Of a stretch of DNA of 64,000 bases, positions 23,598 through 52,079 are shown piece after piece. This stretch comes from Misgurnus anguillicaudatus (taxonomy: Eukaryota > Chordata > Actinopteri > Cypriniformes > Cobitidae), in NCBI RefSeq assembly GCF_027580225.2, contig NW_027395277.1, positions 682,001 to 746,000 of the forward strand, given 5' to 3'. The first letter of the stretch is position 1, and every line of letters begins with the position of its first letter. The position numbers and the translations under genes were made by a program. Under the pieces are notes generated by a model that was not told where the DNA came from, searched no databases, and saw only the letters and a list, made by a program, of their open reading frames with translations.

Positions 23598-23622
23598 GTG
23601 CGCACGGCGTTTTAAACGCACA
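23598..23622 (-). promoter_or_regulatory. Shared upstream block of GPCR paralogue 2
   Basis: On the minus strand TTTAAAACGCCGTGCGCAC lies about 110 bases before the ATG and matches the block upstream of the other paralogue. A short insertion separates CTGACACTAT from the ATG here. The regulatory role is inferred from retention only. Confidence 0.4.
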
Positions 23623-24068
23623 GACGGACTCCCCGTGACCACGTGACGGTTCCTGGAGGGCTTTTTTGTTTTTATGCCTCTTTACATGAACTGCTTAACG
23701 AGTACACATACCTGGCCATAATGCGTTATATCACAGTAAATATAAACCTACACATTACTGGAGTGGTACCCTTAAAGGTTCATTTGTGCACTTTTATGGG
23801 TATACAACACATTGAAATGATACCCTAAGGACCTATTGTTTTTAGGAACAATTTTGTGCAGTTAAATTTTAGGGGTACAAAACAGTTAACCATTAAAGAT
23901 ACACAATAGATCCTCAATGTACCCAAAAGGGTATGGTTTTTTAACTTTTATTCTGACAGTGCAGTCATAACTTTTATGGCAGGAGCACAACATCAATCAT
24001 GGCACAAGTTTAATGAGTGAACTTTTTTGTTTTATTTGTACATATACATATACAATCGCCTTCAGAAC

Positions 24069-25109
24069 TGCCTTAATTCTACATGGCATTGATTCAACAA
24101 GGTGCTGAAAGCATTCTTTAGAAATGTTGGCCCATATTGATAGTAGATGCTCTACTGGGTTGAGATCTGGTGACTGTGGGGGCCATTTTAGTACAGTGAA
24201 CTCATTGTCATGTTCAAGAAACCAATTTGAAATGATTCGAGCTTTGTGTCATGGTGCATTATCCTTCTGGAGGTAGCCATCATAGAATGGGTACATGGTG
24301 GTCATAACGGGATGGACATGTTCAGAAACAATGCTCAGGTAGGCCGTGGCATTTAAACGATGCCCAATTGGCACTAAGGGGCCTAAAGTGTGCCAAGAAA
24401 ACATCCTTCACACCATTACACCAGCAGCCTGCACAGTGGTAACAAGGCATGATGGATCCATGTTCTCATTCTGTTTACACCAAATTCTGACTCTGCAATC
24501 TGAATGTCTTAACAGAAATCGAGACTCATCAGACCAGGCAACATTTTTTCAGTCTTCAACTGTCCAATTTTGGTGAGCTCGTGCAAATTGTAGCCTCTTT
24601 TTCTTATTTGTAGTGGAGATGAGGTTGGCTCAAGGTTGTGTGTGTTGTGGCTTCACAAATGCTTTGCTGCATACCTGTAACCTTGTAACGAGTGGTAATT
24701 TCAGTCAAAGTTGCTATCCTATTAGTTTGAATCAGTCGGCCCATTCTCCTCTGACCTCTAGCATCAACAAGGCATTTTTCGCCAACATGACTGTCGCATA
24801 CTGGATTTTTTCCCTTTTCACTAAATATTTTGTAAATCCTACAAATGGTTGTGCGTGAAAATCCCAGTAACCGAGCAGATTGTACTCCGGCCCGTCTGGC
24901 ACTAACCATGCCACGCAACCATGCCACGCTCAAAATTGCTTAAATCACCTTTCTTACCCATTCTGACATTCAGTTTGAAGTTCAGGAGATTGTCTTGACC
25001 AGGACCACACCCCTAAATGCATTGAAGCAACTGCCATGTGATTGGTTAATTAGATAATTGCATTAATGAGAAATTGAACAGGTGTTCCTAATAATCCTTT
25101 AGGTGAGTG
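24069..25109 (-). mobile_element. Tc1-like transposon, 3'-truncated, copy 2
   Basis: Same family as 16873-17405 but longer and inverted. The right end AATAATCCTTTAGGTGAGTG is followed by TA; the left inverted end is lost at about 24062-24069. On the minus strand a fragment with an N-terminal DNA-binding helix region is seen (SARRAGVQSARLLGFSRTTI at about 24.86 kb, and RGQRRMGRLIQTNR). The transposase frame is broken several times. The element is inactive. Confidence 0.8.
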
Positions 25110-25115
25110 TAAATA

Positions 25116-25480
25116 TACACCTATCAGCCATAACATTATGACCACCTGCCTAATATTGTGTAAGTCCCCCTTTTGCCACCAAAACAGCCCTGACCCGTCG
25201 AGGCATGGACTCCACCAGACCTTTCTATCAGAACCAGCATTCACTTTTTCAGCAATTTCAGTTGGATCAGACAACATGGGCCAGCCTTGGCTACCCAGTG
25301 CCCACGTGCATCAATGAGCCTTGGCCGCCCATGGCCCTGTCACCGGTTCACTGTTTTTCCTTCCTTGGACCACTTTTGGTACTACGAACCACTGCAGACC
25401 AGAAACACAACACCAGAGCTGCAGGTTTGGAAATACTCTGACCAAGTCGTCTAGCCAGCACAACTGCAAAATGCTATTCT
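25116..25480. repeat. Dispersed element fragment (CAGCCATAACATTATGACC)
   Basis: Starts TACACCTATCAGCCATAACA and continues through a segment with CTGACCCGTCGAGGCATGGA. This is a widespread fish repeat, probably Tc1-related. It directly follows the Tc1-like copy; no partner end was found. Confidence 0.55.
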
Positions 25481-25822
25481 ATTATGCAAAATAAACTGTC
25501 AAAATATAAAATAAAAACAATATTTACAATATGTAATTGTGGATTGTGCTATGGGGAAAACGTTTTAAAAGAATTTCTAAAAAAAACAACAACTACAAAC
25601 AGGTAATTTTCTTAAAGTGCCCCAAATATATCCAAATACAACTGCAGGCCCAAGAATCTCTGCCATCACACCTGAGCAAGACTGTTAGCCAAACCCCTAG
25701 TGCATACTTTTCTCATTTGAAGTTAATAGTCTTGGTCAAATTTCAGTCCCATGACATCGACCCTCGTCTACTTAAACACTCGTACAACGAGTCTGTCTCC
25801 TTCATCCACAAGACGCATAACA

Positions 25823-26758
25823 ATGCTCGCGTTTAACCTCACCGTCCCTCTCTCATTTGACTTTACGCATCCTGAAGATTACCTCATATTTATTTTTCAC
25901 ATTCTGTTTGCCACAGCTTCGGCTCTCTTGGCCGGTTCTGTGGTCATCGGTATCGTGAGCACCAGGGCCTTGCGCTCTCAGAACCGCTTTATCTTCATGT
26001 TAAACACCAGCATCAGTGACACTTTAACCGGCTGCTCTGTCTTCTATCTCGGCCTATTTGATGTCCAGGAAGGCTATCCGTCCCGAAACGGCACATTTTA
26101 CATTTTGCCATCTTTTTTAGGCGTGAACGTGTTGACTTTTCTGTTTGCACAGTTTGACAGATACCTGGCCGTGGGTTATCCATTCTTCTACGAGCGTCAC
26201 ATCACGCGCGGGGTCGTGATCGGCGTCTGTGCGCTTTGCTGGATTTATACATACTCAATTCTGATCGTTCAAAGCGTGGTGCCGGTAGCGTTTGCAGCTC
26301 AAATGAACGCGTTTGGAGTCATAGTACTGCAGGTGATCGTGGCCGTCAAAGTTTTGATGACCATTAAACTGTACATGATCGCCAGACAGCAGCTCAGACG
26401 AGAGGCGCCAAGCAACGATAAGGAAAGCAAGAAGGAATCGTTGCGCATTATAGTTTTTGTGGTCATTTGTTTTCTTACTTTGTGGGCTCCGTCCTTTATA
26501 AACATCTCTGTGAGGTATATGACCAAGAGCGGACTGAGGTTCAGAAATGAAGCCACGAATGTGTTCGCCACCATGGCGCGATTTAACGCGCTCAGCACAC
26601 CGGCGCTGTACATTTGGGGAAGTCCGTCGTTACGCGCGGCGGTCTGGAACACCGTGTGGAGCAAAATATTCAAAAGGAAAACTAGGTTAATCTTAGTTTG
26701 CGCATATTTGTGCTACACAAGTGCATTATGTTGTTCTTGTCATATTTCTTTATGTTAA
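25823..26758 (+). CDS. Orphan class A GPCR, divergent third member
   Basis: Intronless, 311 residues from MLAFNLTVPL (N-glycosylation at Asn4). An in-frame ATG at 25751 would add 24 residues without a hydrophobic leader. It shares with the two neighbours RALRSQNRFIFML, FYILPSFLG before segment 3 with no Cys, AQFDRYLAVGYPF, an EAPSNDKESKKES third inner loop similar to EPPSAERDNKRAS, LWAPSF in segment 6 and TPALYIWGSPSLR in place of NPxxY. Overall it is clearly more distant. Wording such as SISDTLTG and FDRYLAV recalls GPR119 and related lipid or peptide receptors. Head-to-head with paralogue 2. The last 20 residues (Cys-rich, after KRKTR) have no match that I know and might be replaced by a spliced tail. 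Confidence 0.82.
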   Translation: MLAFNLTVPLSFDFTHPEDYLIFIFHILFATASALLAGSVVIGIVSTRALRSQNRFIFMLNTSISDTLTGCSVFYLGLFDVQEGYPSRNGTFYILPSFLGVNVLTFLFAQFDRYLAVGYPFFYERHITRGVVIGVCALCWIYTYSILIVQSVVPVAFAAQMNAFGVIVLQVIVAVKVLMTIKLYMIARQQLRREAPSNDKESKKESLRIIVFVVICFLTLWAPSFINISVRYMTKSGLRFRNEATNVFATMARFNALSTPALYIWGSPSLRAAVWNTVWSKIFKRKTRLILVCAYLCYTSALCCSCHISLC

Positions 26759-26759
26759 T

Positions 26760-27485
26760 GCCCAAACATTTTACAAAAAGTTCCCAAAAACTGTTGTTAA
26801 CTGCGCTTTGTTTCATACACTGAACTTTTTGTGCATCTGTCTCTTTCTTTTGACACAGGGTGGATTCTGAACACGTGGACTCCAGTAAGGAAGGTGGAAA
26901 AATCCTTAGCATCACACGGTGTATCAGGGAAACATAGATAGGCCTACTTGGAGCACACTTTAAAATGTTTTACTGCCTTAAATTAAGTACAATCAATTTG
27001 GCTTTATAAGTCATTTCAACTTACTCTTTTGAATATTTTTACATTACTTAGATATTGTTAAAAAGTTAAAATGACTTGTGAAACTAATTATTTTGACTTA
27101 AAAATATAAGGCTGCAGAATTGTTTTGATTCTGTAATGCAGGAAGCAAAATTATTCATAACTGTTGTTTAATATCCTCTTAACTTATCTCATTTTTATAA
27201 GACAAACGTTTTATGAATCAACTGAATGTTTTTTTTTTTTTTTTTTTTAATAAGGCTTGGTTTGTCCAAGTCTACAGGTGAATGTCAGGATGTACATCTA
27301 GTCAACATTTGAAGTGGATGAAAACCTTTCCAAAAAGTTGTTTTAAACCAATATGTTCCTGTCTTAGGACAACTTTGATGAACGTTTTTGATCCACTTCA
27401 AATGAGAAATTGTTTGAGGTAACAAATTTAAACATTATGAAAGTGTAATGAAAATTTAAAATATTTATACTGAATATATACAGTA
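26760..27485. other. Intergenic, nothing but a small hairpin
   Basis: Contains a T run at 27231-27249 and the second AGTCAACATTTGAAGTGGAT hairpin at 27296-27412. No gene is seen. Confidence 0.5.
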
Positions 27486-27488
27486 GCC

Positions 27489-28339
27489 TATGTGACCCTG
27501 GACCACAAGGATAGGTCAGGACAATATTTGGCCGAGCAAACTATTTGAAAATCTGGAAACTGAGGGTGCAAAAAATACAAATATTGAGAAAATCGCCTTT
27601 AAAGTTGTCCACTCACAAAAATAAAAGTTTTAATGTATTTATGGTAGGAAATGTACTAAATATCTTCATGGAACATGATCTTCCTTTAATATCCTAAAGA
27701 TTTTGGGCACAGAAGAAAAATCCATAATTTTGACCTATTCCATATTGCAAAAATAATAATAATAATAAATATAATTTGAAATATGTTTAAAAAATACAAA
27801 AAAAGATGTGCTAAAATATTTTGAAATGTTTACAAACATGTATTTTTCACCAATATATTTTTGCCATTTTTTATATTTTGAAATATATTTTAAAGCATTT
27901 ATATTCACATAACATTTCACTTTGTATTACAAACCTGTAAAAATAATAAATTAAATATATTTTCAACTGCAAAAATATACTTCTAATATTATACATAATT
28001 ATACATTTTTTATACTTGTACTTTATACATTTTATACAAACTTTTATATTGCGGACAGGAAAAATATATTTTTTTGCCATATGGGTTGTAAAATTAGAAA
28101 TTAATTTGTTGCCCCTGAAATACATTTTGAAATATATGTTAATATATAAAGGTTAAAACTAAATATATTTTCAAATTCAAAAATATATTTAATTAAGCTT
28201 TACTTTCTACAAAATGCATTTAGCATATATTTAAAACATTTTTGGACAGAATTTTTTATTGGGATACAATGAATTGTTGGCTTTCCCTAAAAATATACCC
28301 GTGCTACCCAAGATTGGTTTTGTGATCCAGGGTCACATA
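27489..28339. mobile_element. MITE with TATGTGACCCTGGA ends
   Basis: TATGTGACCCTGGACCACAA on the left, and TTTTGTGATCCAGGGTCACATA on the right is its inverse. The interior is AT-rich with many AAATATATTT motifs and no coding content. An abundant zebrafish/carp type. Confidence 0.8.
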
Positions 28340-28544
28340 AGTATACACATTGATTTAAAATGTGTACATCAAACAAATAGACTCAAATACCTTTTTTTTT
28401 TTTGGATAAAGAGCATCATAAGAACCACATGTACATTCTTAGCTTTATTGTACTGTTTTAATAAAACTTTTTAAAAAGTATTTTTAGATATAAAGATGAA
28501 GACTAATACTGTAACTAAAAGAGGTTAACAGCATCGAATCAGTG

Positions 28545-28550
28545 TTTATT
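28545..28550 (-). terminator. Poly(A) signal of morc2
   Basis: AATAAA on the minus strand, 553 bases past the morc2 stop codon. The region between has no transposon ends and fits a 3' UTR. Confidence 0.55.
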
Positions 28551-29102
28551 CCCAAAATGGTAACGGAAAGGTAAAATTTAAAACAACACAAATCATCCAT
28601 GAATATGGAAATCAAGAAACTTGAAGTAACTCAAACTTGAGACGATTCGGATAACATAGCAGCAAGTTAAAGCTCATTTTCAAACTCACTCGTAGTCTGG
28701 TTTTCAAGGAGTCCCTGTGAGCCGTAAAAACAGCTACAGGCTCTTCAGCAGTTCAGAGTCGAGAATGAAGCTTTACAACACTGAGGCTCCGATAAACAGG
28801 TCAACACAAAACCATAAGATCTGGGAAACCAAATAAACATGGCAAACGGCAGGTTACACAAAACCTGTTAAATCTCTTAACCTGTGGACCAAAAGTTCAA
28901 CGGAGAGCACTAATCCTGGAGTCGGCTGCCGGTCTGAGCGATGCTTTTGAATGGAAGATTACGTTGAAGTTGGCAGTCAAGTTATTGTCACAACAGATGG
29001 AGGGGGTGAAAAACATGGCCAATCAGTAATCGTCTTCAGTTGACCAACAGTTGCACTAAAAAGTGAAAATAAAGGAAGGTTAAACTGAAGAGATGCCAAG
29101 TT

Positions 29103-46049
<16,947 letters not shown>

Positions 46050-46389
46050 CTAATATAAAACACTGATGCTGATTGTATTCACTTCACTCCTTTACATTCT
46101 GCCAACTCAATCATGCAAGATTAAGACCTATAAAACAAAAAACAAGACAGGTAGAACAAGACAGGTTAAATTGAGAATAGATATACCACCTGCTGGGCTT
46201 TAAAGTAAAGCTATGTTCAAAACAGAATAATAACATACTAAAATACAATGCATACTGCATTGATGCATACTGTCCTACATAAAATACTGAAACATAGGCA
46301 GTATGCAACAAATCATATCACATTATCATATGACCTTATCAAATTGCATAAAAGAGGCATGCAGAATAACAATAATGTCATTGCTCTCA

Positions 46390-46600
46390 CAAAAATGAAC
46401 CATGGTTTTACTACAGTTAAAAAACATGGTTACTGTAGTAAAATCATGGTTAGCACAAAATAACCATGGTTTTAAAAGCCATGTTTTATCAACGGTTACT
46501 GTAGTAAAATCATGGTTTTGTTAATAGTAATCAATACAACAAAAAACATGGTTATTACACTTTTACCACAAAAAAACATGGTTAAGTTTTATATGGGTTG
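46390..46600. repeat. ACCATGGTTTTACTACAG degenerate repeat
   Basis: Alternating direct and inverted copies of ACCATGGTTTTACTACAG and TTACTGTAGTAAAATCATGG. Upstream of morc2 exon 1. Confidence 0.7.
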
Positions 46601-47359
46601 GATTATTAAATTTTGTGCAAAAATTGTGTACTCTGATCAATTAACAGGTGAAAACACCTTAAAACTACGTAAAAACAACCTTTAAACTTGTTTAGAGCTA
46701 TGTGCACTTTTTCAGTTCTTGTCAAGTTAGAGTTAGTCACATACTTTTCCATTATCTTAGTCATGTAGACTATAAAGACTAAATAACCAAACTACACTTA
46801 TTTCTGACATCATTTCAAGAGCACGCATGATGAATTTGTGAAACATTCATTGATCTTATATTTAAAGTTACAATAAATATTTTCACTTCTACACTAAATA
46901 ATGAAACAGAGAGGTGTGCCCATGTGTGAAGAGTATCTGAGACACGTTGCAATATCTGTCATTGAATGCATTTTACCGCAAATTCAAGCAGGGTGGGAGT
47001 CACGTTAAACACACACAAGGCCACCCCATGCTACACAAGGCCCTTGAGATCAACACAAATACCGGCAAACACTTTCATTCACAATTAACTAAGAACTTAT
47101 AATTTATAATGTCAAACCTTAACTCTTTACCAACCCAAATACTATTACACAAGAGCAATGCGCAAATAACTGCGACCTGCCCGACTGCATGTAAAAAAAA
47201 AATCAAACAGCTATTGTACAGTAACACAAGAGATAAATGTTATTTTGATGATGCAAACCATTTAACCATCCCGCGACTTCGCTTTGTATTTATCCAACGG
47301 TTTCACTCGTGTGCATGGAAACGATACAAAACAAAACTTGTTTATTCCTTTTCGCTCAC

Positions 47360-47645
47360 ATAACGTTGATGCAAGGCCGCGAAACGCTCCAGAACGCCTT
47401 CCTTCGACACACGCGAGCACCGACACTGTTAGACCCGCCCACCACAACCGGCCCAGCCAATCACACAGTCCGCGGCTTCGATGTGAGCTTTCTATTGGTT
47501 GAAATGACCGTCACTCAACGTGAAGCAGGAAATACATTTTCTAACCCACGGAGGAATGCGAGGAAAAACGCGGGGAGTGACGCGTGCTGCAGGCGAGCAC
47601 GAATGCTTGATAAATCTGCGATTGGTTTTTAAAATCAGATATAAG
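47360..47645. promoter_or_regulatory. Probable morc2 promoter region, possibly bidirectional
   Basis: A locally CpG-rich block with CCGCCCACC, two CCAAT boxes in opposite orientation (about 47456 and 47494) and CGCGGGGAGTGACGCG. A possible minus-strand donor for a morc2 noncoding exon (TTAT followed by GTGAGC) lies at 47360. A good plus-strand donor (ATAAG followed by GTAATA) lies at 47645. Both transcripts are inferred. Confidence 0.4.
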
Positions 47646-48507
47646 GTAATACTGATGATAGAATATGTTTGCGTTTTTAATTCAGCATACAGTATTGATA
47701 TATTAATTTAGGATGGTTTGCGAATGAGCGTGGGCTTTGTTGTTTATTCGTATCAAGTTAGCTGTGCAATGAATGTATAAACGTTACGGCGAACCATTTT
47801 TTGTGAAATGTTGGAAGAATGGCGGTGATAAAAACAGACCACGGAGGAAGGAGACAAAATGTCTGCCGTCTATTCTTAACAAACGGGAGGTCTTTATCGC
47901 ACCTTCCTTTTTTATTTTTTGAGACAGACTATTCTTCAGCACATCTTTAAACAATATAGTTCACGTTTAAATGTGCTATCAAACTATAAACAAGTCCACA
48001 CTACATGGGCTCTATTACAAAAATAAGTACCTTATGCGGTCATACGCGTCTATTTTTAACCAATCAAAGGACGCCATTTGTTTCGAGAATATACTCTGGG
48101 GTACAACAGAATATTTTTATTTCAATCTCAATCAACAATACAATGGTAATCACCTTCATTTAATAGAATTAAGGGCAAAATACAGCCACCTTGTGTTTTA
48201 CTCTTGGAGTAAAGGTTTAATATAACTTAACAACCATAGATTTCTGGTTATGTTTTTTTGCAGACATTGCACTCATGCATTATAATACAGCAACCATTCA
48301 TGAAATTAATTCATACATTGACATCAGTTAGTCGCAGAAATGGTAATAAATTGGTGTTGAATGCTCAAGTGTTGATTCTTCAGGTATCTTCGGATGTTTC
48401 GGTTGATCTGCAAATCTTCTCATGGACTCAGCAGCGTATCCTAGGAATTGAATATATTCATTATTTAAAGTGATTGCAAAGTATAAATGATGACAGGGAT
48501 CTTGTCA
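47646..48507. other. Intergenic, no coding gene recognised
   Basis: Spacer between the morc2 promoter block and the hAT element downstream of the TMEM gene. Short open frames on both strands show no family match. This is the place where a divergent noncoding transcript would lie. Confidence 0.45.
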
Positions 48508-48515
48508 GTACACAA

Positions 48516-49426
48516 TAGGGATGGGTCGATAAATCGGCTGATGATGCTTGCTATGCTTCTCGATGAATTACGGTGAATAGCGCTAGATCCAAAAGCCAGA
48601 GGGCGCTCTTGTGCAGAAACTCAATATGGGCCGCAGAAGAAGAACCATTTACTCACACATCTCCAGGAATTAGCATATATTTATATCTATAGACATTATA
48701 TACGTAGACACCTCATTGACTGACGCTGCCTATTGGAGCTGACGTATCAGCGCAGCCGCCATCTTGGATGGGTCCCCAGTGCGCCCCCTGCATTTATTTC
48801 TACTGAGGAAGGTGTATTGCCAACTACAATAATCATAACTCCTCAAATTTTGACTGGATTTTCACACAATTTGGTTACACGCAAGTAATGTTACTTACAA
48901 TGACATAATATTATAAATGATAAAATAACCAAAATTATTGTTTAGTCTTACTTGTGAAAGGTAATCCCATGCGATCTGGTATCAATACTGCGGCGGTTGT
49001 TGCAACCGCAGGATGTAAAAAAATACGAGCATAGTTGCTCGCTCTCCGTTGACTCCTATTGACTCTGGTGTTAGCGTTGAATGAGGTGACCCAACCAATA
49101 TGGCGGCGATGCTGGATTGCGTTCCAGCACATCATGAGGCGTCTACGTATTTAATTCTATGTTTATATATCTGTTCTTCAAACCTTTTCAGGTATTTTCA
49201 TGATAATAAAGAATATGTATGATGATTATGTTTGACGAGTGTTGTTTTTTCAAATGCATGTTAACTTATAAACGACTCAAACTAACAGTGATTTCAGATC
49301 GATAAGGACTTCCTACTGATCAAAAGCTGAAGTACATGAAGCTGTGCATAATATCGATTCTGCAATTCGTTATGGACCAGGCTACGCTATTATTAGTGTG
49401 TATCGGCATTTATCGTCCCATCCCTA
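48516..49426. mobile_element. hAT-type MITE with exact 8-bp duplication and a nested element
   Basis: Ends TAGGGATGGGTCGATAAATC and the inverse ATTTATCGTCCCATCCCTA. The duplication GTACACAA is intact at 48508-48515 and 49427-49434. A second element with TACGTAGACACCTCAT and ATGAGGCGTCTACGTA ends lies inside (about 48701-49150). The right boundary is one base from the stop codon of the TMEM gene. Confidence 0.93.
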
Positions 49427-49435
49427 GTACACAAC

Positions 49436-50662
49436 CTATATACTAACTACCTTTTGGAGATCATTTGCTTGGTAAGAACGAGATTTTGATGAAGAGAAGG
49501 TTCCACGGAAACTCATCAGGATGCAGATAACCAGAAGCGAAATGCTGACCAACAAAAGGTGATACCTACATACAGCTTTTTCCTCCTAGTTAAGGAATAC
49601 AGAAGTAAAGTCGGTTACACAGGATGAATAGTTGTGCGAATAAACTGTTATGAAGAAAAGCAATAAAGAGTCTTCTACCTGCGTAAGCATGACCGTCAGG
49701 CTTGGATCTTCTGCGAACTTCATATTGAAGCAGTGTGGGGAATCATGCTTATTTGTCTCAATGGCAACAGCCCTAACAGGTGATGTGGTATCATCTACGT
49801 TCCCCACCAATGAGCATTCGGGGGGTGACCTGAAAAGTCAACAGGTTAGCTTGCATGATCTCATTTTTAAGAACGACAGTATTAGACATATAAGCTCCTC
49901 ACGGAGTCTGAGGAAGAACATGTGTGAGGGCGGTGAGCTGCAGACAGGTCATCCGTGGTCCAGTTTGGTTGTTGGAAACATCACTGTGCAGGTGAAGTGT
50001 AATGTTCACTGTTGTTTTGGCTGCATCTCCTGAGAAATATATTGGGAATAAAGCAATATTTGGCCCCAAAATGAAAAGAGTCATTATTTACTCATTCTCA
50101 TGATGTGCCACATATGAACATAAAACTGCATATAGCTCCAATCTAACCTTTCATGCCCAGCTGGCTGCCCAACATTGTAGTACTAATGACAATATCAGAT
50201 CGGATGTCTCCCGTTATTACCAGAGGAACCAGTAAAGAAACATGAGAAGTGTTCATGGAAACGTTAGTTGTAATCGTGTCTGCGTGCTCCACCATACGGG
50301 GAGAGTCTTCCTCCAGATGTGCATCTGTATCATTTAAATGTGTGCAGAACCTGAAACCAGCAATAGCACCAAAAACCTGGTTCCAGTCCTAGAAAACAAG
50401 TGCATGATTAAGTTAAGAAGAAAGCTAACAGAATACAACAACCCTAAATAGTTATATAAAACAAGCATTAACAATACATTGTAGGAACTAAGGGAATACT
50501 CACTAAACTTATATCAGGGTTCTTTATATCCTGATACCGAGAGTAAAGCCCAAAACTAACAAAAGTTATAGAGAGAATCAGTATGCACAAGAAAAACACA
50601 ACCACAGGAGGATGTCGAGACAGCTGATCTCTCAAATTAGATACAGGCCTCCAATGACCCAT
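49436..50662 (-). CDS. tmem219: TMEM219/TMEM248-family two-pass membrane protein
   Basis: Exons (minus): 50662-50504, 50388-50148, 50029-49903, 49829-49679, 49585-49436. They total 828 bases: 275 residues plus stop, all phases joining. N-terminus MGHWRPVSNLRDQLSRHPPV, then membrane segment 1 (about 20-41). A large lumenal or outer domain follows with several N-glycosylation sites (NVSM, NTSH, NITL, NQTG), the family signature MLGSQLGMKG and conserved Cys. Membrane segment 2 is YHLLLVSISLLVICILMSF near the C-end, before a short Ser-rich tail. The MG start and LGSQLGMKG agree better with TMEM219 (an IGFBP3 receptor in mammals) than with TMEM248, but the pair is close and the assignment is tentative. 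A noncoding exon is implied by the acceptor CACAG about 30 bases before the ATG. The final codons KVVSI could be read-through of a donor (AAGGTAGTTAG). Confidence 0.8.
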
Positions 50663-50949
50663 AATGCACCAGTTGCGATGACGCCACCTGTGAAGTGCAA
50701 ACCATACAAAATAGTCATGATTGCACACAAAACTATTATTACTATGTTACTAACTACATAGACGATTTATTTTAAATTGACTTAGGGTTACAGTTAAATC
50801 ACTTTATCAATGTTTAACTCCATCCTCCTCGAGTCACGCGCATATTTGTTTTGAATCCGAGTAAGATAATCGCTTACCTTCAATGACATTCATTTGACCA
50901 AACGTTTTACTGGTCGTGGTGTAATATTAAAGATGCTTAATACCTAAAA

Positions 50950-51379
50950 GACGCAGATGAAAATTACAAACATTTGATAGACAGCGATTTGGGTTAAGGC
51001 TACGCAAGCAGCGTCCTCACAGGTAAGTTTGCCCGCAAGCTAGTCTTCCAAAATAAAAGTCTCGATACAGACGAACGCAATACGTCTCATACGAGCCAGT
51101 TATTTGCATTCAGAGTGTTTATCGCGTGCGGTCTAAATTATTTTCACCACTCATTAAACGTGTTAAAATTACATCTTAAAACGAGTTTTGATTTTAAGAA
51201 CTAATACTTCGAGCATCGGTTTTTTTGCCCGCTCTTATTTTATAAAACAGCGACCGGAAGTGTTGTCCACTGTTTCCCTCTGGCTCCTCAAGTCAGTATG
51301 CTAACTCTTACTGATTGAATGAAATCACCTAAACATTAATATAATATTTGCGTACTGAAATTGGAGAAAGTGAACAAAG
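50950..51379. promoter_or_regulatory. Bidirectional promoter, TMEM gene and thoc5
   Basis: The two genes start head-to-head. The thoc5 noncoding exon ends at a good donor (AACAAAG followed by GTGAGT) at 51379. ACCGGAAGTG, a strong ETS/GABP-type site, is at 51253-51262. No TATA box is evident beyond TATAAAACAG at 51241, which may be fortuitous. Confidence 0.5.
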
Positions 51380-52079
51380 GTGAGTGTTAATGCGTTTAGA
51401 CATTTATATGTTTTACGATGCACGATTAATTTGACGCGTTTAAAATGGTTTAGCTGTTACTGTAGCGTAAGCTAACCCATTTGTTATGAATTCAGCACAG
51501 TTTAATAAACTAGTATAATATTATGTAAGCTACAGATTCGTAACGAAAAGCACATTTTCAGTTAAGTCAGTCTATATATTAACGTTAGTCTGCTGGAAGA
51601 AACTCTGTTTATGTAAATATAAAGTGGCATCTAACGTTTACCGTTTAAAAACGTGGTTGATGTCGATGTATAGCAAAATTGTTTCTGTTTGTGCCCACTT
51701 TCACATAAATAAAATACATGCCCAGGTATGTATAAAGGTCTTTATTGAAGTGGTCGACCTATATGTTTTTTTTATGGTAGTATTGTGGCCCAATTCAGTG
51801 TTATCAAATTGCATTATTTAAATGAATTTCTTTGTTATACAGAAAGTGCTTATTTACTGGGATGTTGGTAGGTTTGAATCTGACACAATGAGAAGCTATC
51901 TATCGTTCCTCTTTTGTTAATTGATTAAAGAGATCCTGGCCTCAAAATATGCAGTGACCTTAAAATATAACCAAATGATCGGTCTGACCAACATGTCTAA
52001 ACTAGGGCTCAAAGTACAATGTATGTTTTTGTTAATGGACTTCTTTCTTTTCAGTTTGTTCTTCCTTGACGTTTCAGTC

